DNA of 64,000 nucleotides from Crotalaria pallida (taxonomy: Eukaryota; Streptophyta; Magnoliopsida; Fabales; Fabaceae): positions 50,351,001-50,415,000 of the forward strand of contig CM075654.1 in NCBI GenBank assembly GCA_037953625.1. The letters run 5' to 3'. Of the stretch, positions 23,727 through 35,592 are shown piece after piece (the first letter of the stretch is position 1; each line of letters opens with the position of its first letter). Under the pieces are notes generated by a model that searched no databases, was not told where the DNA came from, and saw nothing but the letters and a program-made list of their open reading frames with translations. The position numbers were made by a program, and so were the translations under genes.

Positions 23727-25430
23727 TGTTGGAAACCAACAAGAAGCTTAACAATCGAGTAGAGGGGGGGTGAATAGGAGATTGAAAGAGATATGGCAAT
23801 TTTTCGATTTCTTGAAAAAGCTTAAGTTGTTGTTCTCGGTTTTGAATAGAGTTTAAAGACTATCCAAGCAGACACGGTTAATTGATTAGCCAAACAGATA
23901 AACAGAAAGGTTAATTGATTAACCGAGCTGCCGAGCAAACAATGTTATTTTATTAACCAGAAGAATAAACTGGTTAATCGATTAACACAATTGCTTCACA
24001 GCTAGTTTTTCCGATCTACACTTAAAAAACCGAGCAATCACAGAGTAAATTAAAAGCTTGATGCTTAAGCCAGCGGATAACCAGTCAAGCAAACCGAGCA
24101 ATAGAAAGTAGTAAAGAAATAAAACTTGACACCACAGAATTATCCTGGTTCACTCTCACCCTGAGAGCTAGTCCAGTCCCCTCTAAAAACCTTTTAGAGA
24201 GCTTTCACTAAAAATCGATTTTCTGGGTTACAAAAGGATTTACAAGAGCCACCCCTCTAGACCTATCTAGTCAACCGAGTTTACCAAACTCGTGACAACC
24301 TACCCACGACAAATCGATGACCAAAGAACCTCTTTGGAACCTTTTCACCACTGAAAAGCTTTCTCGATCAGAGAACAACTTTCCACTCCAGCAAATACAA
24401 AGAACAAGATTTATGAATGAGAATGGCTCTAATTCGAAACACTCTTCGAATGAGTATGACAGTATGAAGTTCAAAAGTGAGTTGATTTTTGTGAAGGGTA
24501 TCACAGAAAAGTAAATATGTTGAACTTAGAGTTTGGATTTGAAAGATAAAACTCTCTAAGTTCTTGAAAATTCAAATGATCTTTTTCTTTTCTGTGAGTT
24601 TGATTCTGCTCTGATATTGAAAGAGAATGAAAATGTGGTTTCCAGAAAATTGTTCAAAAGCTGTCTTATTCTTGTTATCGTTGAAGACCCCTTTTATAAG
24701 CTCTTCTGATTTTCCAGAAAAAGAGAGAGCTGTACGGAAAAGCAATGGGGATTTCAACGACAATATTTTGACAGCAGAGCAGTGATAGTGACCCTTCACC
24801 AACCTTTGATTTTAACTCATTTTGAATTTCAAACCTGTTACTATGTTGGAGTTAAAATCCTAGAACTTCTACTCAGACTCAACGGTAATAAAAGGTACGG
24901 CACAGCTGAGCAGAGTCTGAAGGTTGAAGAAGATGTGTTGTTGAAGAGTGAACAGAGACAGTCGAGCTTGAGCTTCGTTCGAGCCTGGTCTGAGATTGGT
25001 GTTGCCGAGCCTTGAGCTTTGTTCGACAACCAGACTTGAAACTAACAGATCCAAGCTTTGCTCTTTGCTCAGGGTGCGTGTTCAATCCGAGCTAATTTGA
25101 TCTTTCTTATGCTGTGGCTTAGTTCAATATTAAAAGCCTTCTGAGCGTGTTCCGAGCTGATCAATATCCGAGCGTACTGTCTTGAAGTGAAGAGCTGAGC
25201 TTTCAAACTTGGATGAACTTTCGCCGTGATCAAGAGCCAAGCTCAATCCGAGCTGAAACTTCAGAATCAGATATCCGAGCTTCTGCCTTTGGCGGAATGC
25301 ATGCGCAGAACTAAGTCTGACGCTTTTGACATTGACCCCACGTCGAGCTCTAATTTACTTGACATTATCAACATCATTGATTCTGCCGAGCGTATATATT
25401 TGACATCATCAAAAACTCTTTGATTCTACA
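23727..25430 (-). repeat. 3' LTR of element D (left side)
   Basis: Nearly identical to 30597-32299. It carries TTAATTGATTAACC and TTAATCGATTAAC motifs, and CCGAGCT words in the U3-like half (25000-25400). The open frames inside it are not genes. Confidence 0.88.
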
Positions 25431-26278
25431 ATCTCCCCCTTTTTGATGATGACAAATATTCTCTTGAAAGTTTGTTGCTTTTTGTGTTCTTCCTTCGACT
25501 GTATGCTCATAAACTGATTGGACTCAGCACTGATCGGAATTTGCTCGAAAATGTACCACTTGTTGTTGCTATGAAAATGCTCAGATCAGAATGTGTACTA
25601 TATGTCGAAATGATCCACTTGTTGAAATCATTTGATGAATAAAAGTTTGAGAATTTGTGGAGCCGCTCGTTAAGTACTCCCCCTGAGTTTATGCTCGTAC
25701 ACCTTTCTACAAGTTTGAGAATTTGTGGAGCCATATCTCTCTCCATTGAATATCTGCAACAATCAAAAACAACAACACACCTCCTCTCCCCCTTTTGGCA
25801 TGATCAAAAAGGAGCCAAAGATTAAGCACAATTGCCAAAAGAGAATTAAGTTGCTTGATACCATTTGATGGTAACAAGGCTTGAAACATTAAAAGCTTTT
25901 CTCCCCCTGAAGAATGTTAAAAAGGTAGACGAGGAAGAAAATTTTCATCATTCTCCCCCTTTAACAGTGAAAGCATGCTTCTCAACAAAGAAGACACATG
26001 AAAGAGAACAGAATGACGAATATGAAAATATGAAAGTTCAAATAAAAACATAAACCAACACCTTTCTCCCCCTTTTAAGGAAAATGAAAGCATGCATCTC
26101 GAAAAGAGAAGATAATTTAAAGGAGAGGAAGAGGAGTTGGAGGATGTGAAATTTTAGGAAATTAAACAAATACACAATTGAATGAAACAATCGAGATTAT
26201 GAAGGTGATCAAGTTTATGATATACTAAAAAACCAAGCTCATGCCGAGCACATGCTGAAATCATCCATGATGCCGAGC
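25431..26278 (-). other. Noncoding 3' region of element D with reiterated polypurine blocks
   Basis: On the minus strand the blocks read GGGGGAG. Plus-strand CTCCCCC occurs near 25432, 25676, 25784, 25901, 25953 and 26066. The one at 25432 is the primer for the 3' LTR. No env-like ORF is present, in contrast to element B. Confidence 0.65.
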
Positions 26279-28581
26279 TTACGTCGAGCACACACTGGAT
26301 TCATCCAAAATGCCGAGCTCACGCCGAATTTTATAAAGAGTTTCCCTCGGCAAAGGTTTTGTAAACACGTCGGCTAATTGATTTTCAGTACTAACAAATT
26401 CAATGACACAATCACCTTTTTGAACATGATCTCGTAGAAAGTGATGCCTAATTTCAATGTGTTTTGTTCGAGAGTGATACACTGGATTCTTAGTTAAGTT
26501 GATTGCACTTGTATAGGAATGTGATTTAAAATTAAGCCAAAATCTGATAACTGTTGTTTCATCCAAAGAATTTGGGCACAACAATTACCAGCAGCAATGT
26601 ATTCGGCTTCAGCTGTTGACAGGGCAACACAAGCTTGCTTTTTAGAAAACCACGACACAAGGGAACTGCCGAGCAAGTGACAAGTTCCACTGGTGCTTTT
26701 TCGGTCAAGCTTGCACCCAGCAAAATCTGAGTCCGAATACCCAATCAAACTAAGATTGGCATCCCTAGGATACCATAGACCAGTGTTCACAGTTCCTTTT
26801 AGATATTTAAAAATTCGTTTAATCGCCGAAAGATGAGATTCTTTGGGATTAGCTTGAAAACGAGCACATAAACAAACACTGAACATAATATCAGGCCGAG
26901 ACGCAGTTAAATATAGAAGGCTTCCTATCATGCCTCTATATTTGCTTACATCTACGGCTTTACCTGACTCATCCTTGCCGAGATAGCTGGAGGTGCTCAT
27001 GGGAGTGGCAGTTTCTTTGCAATTTTCTAAGCCAAATTTCCTGAGGAGAGCCTTGCAATATTTTCCTTGATGCACAAACGTTCCTCCCTCAACTTGCTTT
27101 ATTTGTAGTCCGAGAAAGAATGTGAGTTCTCCCATCATCGACATCTCGAATTCACCTTGCATTGATTCAGAGAACTTCTTGCAAAGAGACATGTTAGTAG
27201 CACCGAAAATTATATCATCAACATAAACTTGTACTAACAATATGTCCTTTTTGGATTTATAAATGAATAGAGTTGTGTCAACCTTCCCTCTCTCAAATCC
27301 TTGTTCAAGTAAAAATGAGCTCAATCGATCATACCAAGCTCTCGGAGCTTGTTTCAAACCGTAAAGAGCCTTTTTGAGTTTATATACATGGTTTGGATAT
27401 TCAAAATTTTCAAATCCAAGAGGTTGTTTTACATACACTTCTTCATTTATAAAGCCCTTTAAGAAAGAACTCTTTACATCCATTTGATAAAGGGTGAAAT
27501 TCATAATAGATGCAAAAGCAAGCAAAATTCGGATTGCTTCAAGCCTAGCAACTGGAGCGAAGGTTTCATCATAATCGATACCTTCCTCTTGGTTGTAGCC
27601 TTGAGCAACTAATCTTGCTTTGTTTCTTATAATTAAGCCTAATTCATCTGTTTTATTTCTGAAAATCCATTTCAAACCAATTATCGTATGATCATTGGGC
27701 CGAGGAACCAATTCCCAGACATCGTTTCTGATGAATTGATTCAGTTCCTCTTGCATGGCAATCGCCCAATGTTCATCATCAATTGCTTGATCAATCGAAT
27801 TAGGTTCAATTTGAGGAACAAAGGAAGCGAAATTTCAAAAGTTCTGAATAGAACGACGAGTTAAAACTCCCTTATTCAAGTCACCGAGCACATTCTCTAT
27901 CGGATGGTCCTTGACTCTCTTCCAGTCTGGACTGAGCTCATACTGCTCTGCTCGGCTTGGAATGAGTTCGGACTGACTATTTTGAAGTTGGCTCGGACTG
28001 AGTTCGGTTTGTTCCTTGTTTGTTTGGCTCGGAACAAGCTTGTCCTTCTGATCTTTGACTTCAGCAGCTTCATCCTTTTGAGCTTTTTTAGTTGTTGTGC
28101 TCCGATCGAGTTCAGCCATATGATGATCCTCTCTATCTGCACAACTAACATTGTCTCTCCGAGGAGACTCATCAAATACCACACGCACGGACTCTTCAAC
28201 AGTGGAGGTCCTTTTGTGAAAAACTCTAAATGCTTTACTATGAGTAGAATAACCCAAAAATATTCCTTCATCGGCTTTAGAATCAAATTTGCCGAGATGC
28301 TCTTTTCCATTATTTAAAATGAAGACTTTGCAACCAAATGCATGGAAATGAGAGATTTTTGGTTTTCTACCCTTATAAAGTTCATATGGAGTTTTCTTTA
28401 AAATTGGTCTGATGAGGATGCGGTTCATTACATAGCAAGCTCGGTTGTTATCACCATAAGTGACGTAGCCCTTATCTGAATGTGAAAGTTCAGTGAATAA
28501 GTTTTTGTCCCCCGTCGTGTGCTTCGAGCAGCCACTATCAAGGTACCATCTGCTTTCTTTCGCTCGGAAGCACACCTGCAT
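26279..28581 (-). pseudogene. Copia pol pseudogene of element D: protease, integrase remnant, reverse transcriptase, RNase H
   Basis: Read leftwards from 28581. Aspartic protease start WYLDSGCSKHTTG with active-site DSG. After about 45 residues the sequence jumps (TYGDNNRA to CYVMNRILIRP) straight to the end of integrase (KTPYELYKGRKP), so the integrase zinc-binding region and catalytic core are deleted. A Ser/Glu/Lys-rich linker follows, then an in-frame TGA at 27835-27837. The reverse transcriptase runs from 27834 to about 27000 (NDVWELVPRP, KARLVAQGY, YVDDIIFG active site). RNase H follows (SDSDFAGC, ALSTAEAEYIA) with a small deletion and shift near 26500-26560 that removes the CDN acid residue, then TKHIEIRHHFLRDHV. 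The stop is at 26279. Without integrase this copy cannot encode its own insertion. Confidence 0.9.
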
Positions 28582-28591
28582 TACAAAAATA

Positions 28592-29143
28592 TTACTTCTT
28601 TGATTCGGGTACCCAAATTGTCTTGGGTCCCTGGGGGTTAGCAGTTGGATCTTTCCTTTTAACTACCCAAACAAACTTGCCCTTGGCCACACCATGACGT
28701 CGGATTTTACATTCATTGGGTGTATGACCATGAAGACCACAGTAAGAGCAGCTCGTCTTTTTCAAGTTATTAAAATTTGAAACATAGCCGAGTTTTCTTA
28801 CTGCTTTCTTCTTGGTCGGTGTGTAGCCAAGTCCCGTTTTGTTTGAATAGTTTCTTTGTTTGGCTAAAAGCCGATCAAACAAGCCATCACTCTTGTTGAC
28901 AGTTGCACTTTTAAATTTTAGCTCAGAAATTTCTTTTTCATATTTAGTGCAGCAGTCAAGATTTTCATTTTTCAGTTGAGTGATAGTGTTTTCTAATGAC
29001 TTGTTTCTGCTTTTCAAAGTTTCAATTGATTTTTCCAATTCAAGAACTTGCTCTTTATAGTTTGAAAGATTTTGTTTCATCTTAATGAAATTTTTAGCAA
29101 GTTTCTTGAATTCGGTTTGCATTTCAAGATAAGCAGAATACAA
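28592..29143 (-). pseudogene. C-terminal gag part of element D (coiled coil and second zinc knuckle)
   Basis: About 180 residues. Heptad-rich coiled coil (MQTEFKKLAKNFIKMKQNL through ISELKFK), then FDRLLAKQRNYSNKTGLGY, zinc knuckle CSYCGLHGHTPNEC, and NPQGPKTIWVPESKK before the TAA. Homologous to 11805-12494 of element A. Separated from the upstream gag by a stop and frame change at about 29170, and out of frame with the protease that follows (28581). Acts with the upstream piece as the particle-forming protein. Confidence 0.8.
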
Positions 29144-29168
29144 TTCATCTGTATCATTAAATTCTGAT

Positions 29169-30527
29169 TCAGTCAGAATCAGAAGTGAAGATTACCTCAG
29201 TGCTTGGATTTTTGGATACAGTTCGGCTTGTTGAGGTTTCCTCGCTGTGTTTGCCCATTAAACATTTTATGTTTGATCTTTGTTCTGATGCATCTAGTGC
29301 CGAGCTCGATGAGACTTCTTGATCGGCAAATCTGAGAACCGAGCGTGGTTCTTCATCTTCACTCTCCGAGCACGAGTCATATACAGGAAGATCTTGCTCA
29401 GAATAAGTTTGGCTTGGGCTTTTAAACACAGTTTCCCTTCCTATTAAGCACAAAATTGCTTTCTCTTCTTCGTCGGAAGAGCTGGAGCTTGAGCTGTTGT
29501 CGTTGTTGGGTGCATCCCATACAATGTAAGCTCTCTTCTTCTTGTGGTCTTTGTTCTTCTTTGTTTCTTCACCACCTTGCTTTTGCACTCTTGGACAGTA
29601 TGCTCTGATGTGACTAGCTTCACCACATTCATGGCATCTAACTCGGTCTTTTGAACTTGAGCCTTTGTGGTGAGTGCTTCTGGTATCTCTTGCTCTGTTT
29701 GTGAAGTTCTTTTTGCCTTTAAAAAATTTGCTGAACTTCCTGACCATGAGACCAAAGTCTTCCTCATCTATGTCCGAGCTGGACTCATCTTCGGAAGATT
29801 CTTTGGTAGCCTTTACAGCAGCTTTGAGGGAAATTCCCTTCTTCTTCTTATCAAATTCTTCATGCATGGTCAGTCTGCCGAGCTCCATCTCATGCTCTTG
29901 CAGCTTGCCGAACAAAGTGGCTATACTCATTGTGTCCAAGTCTTTAGCTTCCATGATGGCAGTGACCTTCGGCTGCCATTCTCTGCTAAGACATCTAAGC
30001 ACTTTGTTAGTTATCTCGGCATTTTGAAATATTTTGCCGAGAGCATTAAGATGGTTTATGATATGAGTAAACCGTTTCTATAAATCATTTATATTTTCAT
30101 TTGGCAGCATTCGGAATAACTCATATTCATGCATCAGAGTATTTAATCTAGCTCGTCTGACCTCACTTGTCCCTTCATGAGTAAGTTGTAGAATGTCCCA
30201 CATTTCTTTTGCAGATTTGCAGCTTGACACTCTAAAAAACTCATCATAGGACAAAGCTGAGGTGATGATGTTTTTGGCTTTTAAATCAAAGGATGCTTTT
30301 CGTTTATCATCATCATCCCAACTTTCCCATGGGATTTCTACAACTTCTTCATTAATTTTTCTTTTGGGGACAAATGGCCCGTTTTCAATAGATTTCCAAA
30401 TTTCCATATCTATAGCTTCAATGAAAATTTTCATTCGAGCTTTCCAATAAGCATAACCCTCACCATTGAATAGTGGTGGTCTGTTTATGGAAGAGCCTTC
30501 ACCTCCGAAGGGATTGTTAGCAGCCAT
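29169..30527 (-). pseudogene. N-terminal gag of element D with an internal stop
   Basis: ATG at 30527, 56 bases after the primer site. MAANNPFGGEG, then NRPPLFNGEGYAYWKARM (Copia gag N-terminal motif) and NIITSALSYDEFFRV. A TAG at 30078-30080 breaks the frame after ENINDL. The same frame resumes (HIINHLNALGK, VLRCLSREWQPKV, FGKLQEHEMELG) to a zinc knuckle CHECGEASHIRAYC (His/Cys spacing kept) and an acidic Ser-rich tail ending at 29169. It matches the element A gag closely, showing that A and D are related families. Confidence 0.85.
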
Positions 30528-30582
30528 TTGGTTTCCTCAAGGATCTTTCCGAAAAAGTTTTTACACTCGATCTTTCGACCGA

Positions 30583-30594
30583 GCTCTGATACCA
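30583..30594 (-). other. Primer-binding site of element D (initiator tRNA-Met)
   Basis: Minus-strand TGGTATCAGAGC, two bases inside the 5' LTR. Exact match to the canonical Copia primer site. Confidence 0.9.
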
Positions 30595-30596
30595 CT

Positions 30597-32299
30597 TGTT
30601 GGAAACCAACAAGAGGCTTAACAATCGAGTAGAGGGGGGTGAATAGGAGATTGAAAGAGATATGGCAATTTTTCGATTTCTTGAAAAACCTTAAGTTGTT
30701 GTTCTCGGTTTTGAATAGAGTTTAAAGACTATCTAAGCAGACACGGTTAATTGATTAGCCAAACAGATAAACAGAAAGGTTAATTGATTAACCGAGCTGC
30801 CGAGCAAACAATGTTATTTTATTAACCAGAAGAATAAACTGGTTAATCGATTAACACAATTGCTTCACAGCTAGTTTTTCCGAGCTACACTTAAAAAACC
30901 GAGCAATCACAGAGTAAATTAAAAGCTTGATGCTTAAGCCAGCGGATAACCAGTCAAGCAAACCGAGCAATAGAAAGCAGTAAAGAAATAAAACTTGACA
31001 CCACAGAATTACCCTGGTTCACTCTCACCCTGAGAGCTAGTCCAGTCCCCTCTAAAAACCTTTTAGAGAGCTTTCACTAAAAATCGATTTTCTGGGTTAC
31101 AAAAGGATTTACAAGAGCCACCCCTCTAGACCTATCCAGTCAACCGAGTTTACCAAACTCGTGACAACCTAGCCACGACAAATCGATGACCAAAGAACCT
31201 CTTTGGAACCTTTTCACCACTGAAAAGCTTTCTCGATCAGAGAACAACTTTCCACTCCAGCAAATACAAAGAACAAGATTTATGAATGAGAATGGCTCTA
31301 ATTCGAAACACTCTTCGAATGAGTATGACAGTATGAAGTTCAAAAGTGAGTTGATTTTTGTGAAGGGTATCACAGAAAAGTAAATATGTTGAACTTAGAG
31401 TTTGGATTTGAAAGATAAAACTCTCTAAGTTCTTGAAAATTCAAATGATCTTTTTCTTTTCTGTGAGTTTGATTCTGCTCTGATATTGAAAGAGAATGAA
31501 AATGTGGTTTCCAGAAAATTGTTCAAAAGCTGTCTTATTCTTGTTACCGTTGAAGACCCCTTTTATGAGCTCTTCTGATTTTCCAGAAAAAGAGAGAGCT
31601 GTACGGAAAAGCAATGGGGATTTCAACGGCAATATTTTGACAGCAGAGCAGTGATAGTGACCCTTCACCAACCTTTGATTTTAACTCATTTTGAATTTCA
31701 AACCTGTTACTATGTTGGAGTTAAAATCCTAGAACTTCTACCCAGACTCAACGGTAATAAAAGGTACGGCACAGCTGAGCAGAGTCTGAAGGTTGAAGAA
31801 GATGTGTTGTTGAAGAGTGAACAGAGACAGTCGAGCTTGATCTTCGTTCGAGCCTGGTCTGAGATTGGTGTTGCCGAGCCTTGAGCTTTGTTCGACAACC
31901 AGACTTGAAACTAACAGATCCAAGCTTTGCTCTTTGCTCAGGGTGCGTGTTCAATCCGAGCTAATTTGATCTTTCTTATGTTGTGGCTTAGTTCAATATT
32001 AAAAGCCTTCTGAGCGTGTTCCGAGCTGATCAATATCCGAGCGTACTGCCTTGAAGTGAAGAGCTGAGCTTTCAAACTTGGATGAACTTTCGCCGTGATC
32101 AAGAGCCAAGCTCAATCCGAGCTGAAACTTCAGAAGCAGATATCCGAGCTTCTGCCTTTGGCGGAATGCATGTGCAGAACTAAGTCTGACGCTTTTGACA
32201 TTGACCCCACGTCGAGCTCTAATTTACTTGACATTATCAACATCATTGATTCTGCCGAGCGTATATATTTGACATCATCAAAAACTCTTTGATTCTACA
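30597..32299 (-). repeat. 5' LTR of element D (right side)
   Basis: Begins TGTTGGAAACC and ends GATTCTACA on the plus strand. Nearly identical to 23727-25430. Confidence 0.88.
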
Positions 32300-32671
32300 A
32301 GGCGCACGCGACCTCGCGCCCCAGGCGCGCAGGTCTGATAACTGGTGCTCCTCTTGAATTAGCGCGCCCCAGGCGCACCCGTCCCCGCGCCTCAGGCGCG
32401 CGGGGTAGGTCCCGACTCCGTTTTGCTCCGTTCTTTCTCCTACTTCAAGGTCTTTACGTTCCCTTTCCAGTTCCATAATTATTTTTTGCATTTGAGCTCC
32501 AAAAGTACCTGAAACAATGGACAAACGGATCAAAAAGCTCAAAGTACCCTAAACTACTAAAAATAATTAAAATCTACTAAAAAGTCCTAAATTTGCTAGA
32601 GAAACAAGCCAAATATATAGTAAAAGGGAGTCCAAATAATGCTCAAATCTATATATATTGGACCTAAATCA
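32300..32671 (-). repeat. LTR1 of element C, right part
   Basis: Continues LTR1 after element D. It contains the GC-rich GCGCCCCAGGCGC block (32300-32405) and ends GGACCTAAATCA before the polypurine tract CTCCCCCAAAC (plus-strand view). Confidence 0.85.
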
Positions 32672-34427
32672 CTCCCCCAAACTTAGCATTTTGCATGTCC
32701 CAGGCAAAAGTAAAATAAAAATCTAAACAAAAGACAACCTCCGTAAATCAATATGAACACACCTAATCTAAGACTTCGACTCATGACTTCGACACATATT
32801 TTCACAAGCTATTTACACAATCAAAAACTAGTTAGAGTAACAAACTCAATAAGAACTCAAGGCTAGTGAACACTCTCAACCTCTCCAGTGTATCTCTCAA
32901 AAGTGTATCAGGGTCATATTTTCAATTCACTCAAGTTCAACAATGATAATGTGTTACCATAGGCTTGACCATAGACCAAAATTGCCACTGAAATTATTGA
33001 ATGCATGCACAAATCAAAAGGTCTTATTTTTGGTTGTAATGGGGTCTGGCTAAAGTGTCAGGTGGGATAAAAGAAAGAAGGAATAATGAACTAAGGGCTA
33101 AAAATGCAAAGCAAAATTCCCCTAGAATCATGAATGAGCACTAAGTATATTACCATGGAATCACAACTCAATTCACAACTTTATTCTTCTTACTTTTCAA
33201 TTTTTTCTCTACCCTCTTCCTTTTCATTACTTTTCACTTCTTTTCTTTTCTCTTTTCTCTTTTCTTGGAAGAGTAGTAGGCACAACACTTTACTTCTTTT
33301 TCTTTTCTCTTTTTTTATCACATTCCATTTAATTGCTCATCCAAAATTCCTAAGGTACTCTCAAAGAATTATGCAATTAATGCAGGGTATCAAAGAAAAA
33401 TTATATAACATTATAAGGCTCAAAGTGGGCAACTAAGGGATATGAACCAATGCAACACATCTGAAGGCCTCAAAAACACATCCTAAGTGTCTTAATCATA
33501 TTCATGCAGGCAAACAAAAATCAATCTTGAAATGGTCACAGGTCAAGTTCTAGAACAACAATATCAAAGTGAACACACTCATGAAAGAAACAGGGGTCTC
33601 AAAATCAGAATAGATCAAATATAACATACCCCATCAATAGGCTCAAAAACTCACAGGGTTAAAGTCAGTTCACTAATCACAAATTCTGAAAGCATTTGTC
33701 AAAATAACCAGTTCACAACAGTATTTACAGCTCAATCAAATAGAGTCATAAGTCAATGAGTATAATCCTAAACTAAGTATGTACATGCATCATCAGAGAA
33801 AAAGTCCTAAGGTTATAAAAATTACCTACTCTTGCTAGGGACACAAACCAATACCAATATGAGAGAAAAATTCAGATCTGAAAAATTTTTATTTTGTATA
33901 TACTCCCCCAAACTTAGATGTTGGCTTGTCCTCAAGTAAACTAATCTAGCCTACACTACAAAATAAAAATTAAAACTACCTAAGAAAGCTGGACAATATT
34001 TTTGGTGAAGTACAAGTCCCGGGGTGCAATATAAAAAAATTTGTTCTAATCGGGTCCAAATCCTAAAAATACAAATCTAATCCTAAAAAATTTATCCCTA
34101 AAAAAAATAGAAAATAAAAAAAACGATAATAGATAATTAAATAAAAAAAATCTATTCTAAAAATAATCCTAAGAAGATAAATCTAATCCTAAAAAGATAA
34201 AAACAAAATCCTAAAAAGATATAAAACTAATCTAATAAAAAAATATCTATTGCTAAAAAAATAAGATAAAAAAAAACTTCCTAGAGATAAAGATAAATCT
34301 AATCCTAAGAGATAAGATGGTAGAATCAGAATTTGACCCCAAAGCTTATTTTCTGCACCCCACAGTCCTTGACTTAAGTTTTTTTTTTTAACAACAACTA
34401 CCTAAGAATTGAAACCGACACTACTGC
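32672..34427 (-). other. Noncoding part of internal region 1 of element C
   Basis: Starts with the polypurine tract and is followed by untranslated sequence also found at 37026-38772 and, more diverged, in element F at 62629-64000. 34080-34320 is a run of imperfect AATCCTAAAAAGATAAA repeats. The open frame at 33134-33436 is CT-rich low-complexity sequence and not a gene. Confidence 0.65.
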
Positions 34428-35514
34428 TTATGTACAAAAAAATCCACCAGGATCCCAAATTCTATGGGTCAAAACCCATGTGATGCAACAATAATGAGTT
34501 ATGCCCACATCGCATGGGGAAGACCTTGGGTGATGATAGTGGATTAAGGAATTTTTAAAATAGAGTTCAAACCCACCAGGGTTAAAAGGTATATTCCTTA
34601 ATCCATACATCATCCCAGCAAAATTTTCTTTTCTTCCATCATCCATCATGAAGTTGTTAATAACTCCATTAGTCAGGAAGATTACTTTCTCATGCTTCCC
34701 ATTGCCTAATAATGACTCAGATTGCTCTAGATATTTTTCATAAAAGTACTGAGGCTGAATATAATAGAAAATTTTTGAATCACCCAAGCTTGAACTAGAT
34801 TGAATAAAATTCTTTATAACAACAAATTCCTCATGCAAGGGTGGTTCAATTTTTTCTACAATTTTCAAACATTCTATTGTTATATTTCGATCCTCTTCCT
34901 CAAACCTATCATGCACAATTTCTTTTTCAGATTTTTGCTCCTCCAAAGGGATTTGATCATTGGTCACATCCATCACCACAACTTCCTCCTCTTTTTTAGG
35001 AGAGTCAAAAATTGTTGATAATGCTTGTGACTCCTCGGATAAATGTTTGGAAATTTGCTCAAGTGCTACTTTTATGTTCTCAAAACTTTTTCTGTTTTCT
35101 TCATCTAAAAAATTAATTTCTTGAACATTACTACTAACTTTTTGAGCTAATTTCTCTTGGTTAATTTCCCATGACTCTTTCTCCACAGGGGGAGGAATTG
35201 GCTCAACACGAGGGAATCCAAAATTATTTTTGAAATCTTTAGCATAATCCTCAGCAGTTTGAGCCAATTTCTCTAGAGCTATTTCCATTGGGATTTTACT
35301 AGAGGAGGAGGCTCCACATGAGAAAATTGAGAATAGTATCTTTCCTTTTTCATATCATTAATTTGTTGATTCATTATCTCTATATCTATTTCCCGTTAGG
35401 CCTTCCTAGGAGTTATATTTTGTGCAACATAGTATGGAGGATAAGGATAATATGGAATAAATGTATCACAATCTGAATCACTATTACAACTATAATTATA
35501 CATGAGAAAGTACA
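34428..35514 (-). pseudogene. Damaged copy of the element C orphan ORF
   Basis: Homologue of the 371-residue ORF at 38773-39888. This copy has TAA where the other has CAA (plus strand TTAGG at about 35397 versus TTGGG), plus a small indel near 35300. The remaining open frame is therefore 286 residues (ATG 35288, MEIALEKLAQ). A different A-run length near 34436-34441 alters the C-terminus. Function is unknown; see the intact copy. Confidence 0.7.
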
Positions 35515-35592
35515 AATTACATAAATAATTACAAAAAGTACCGAAAAGAAATTAGAATCGAATTTCAATCCCCGGCAACGGCGCCAAAAACT

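Larger units (their letters stand above)
23727..32299 (-). mobile_element. Copia element D (SIRE/Maximus-like), minus strand, pol internally deleted
   Basis: Left (3') LTR 23727-25430 and right (5') LTR 30597-32299, both about 1703 bp, ending TGTTGGAAACC and GATTCTACA on the plus strand. About 18 differences between them by eye, roughly 1%, indicate recent insertion. Primer site TGGTATCAGAGC (minus, 30583-30594) fits initiator tRNA-Met. Polypurine tract (minus AAAAAGGGGGAGAT) lies just right of 25430. No 5-bp duplication is visible at the ends: CCCCT on the left and AGGCG on the right, while the target LTR simply continues. An end may therefore have been altered by recombination. Confidence 0.88.

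Noticed and set aside
33134..33436. Open frame of 100 residues also present at 37488-37790
   Set aside because: Ser/Phe/Leu low-complexity translation of a CT-rich untranslated part of element C. Conserved only because the DNA is duplicated.
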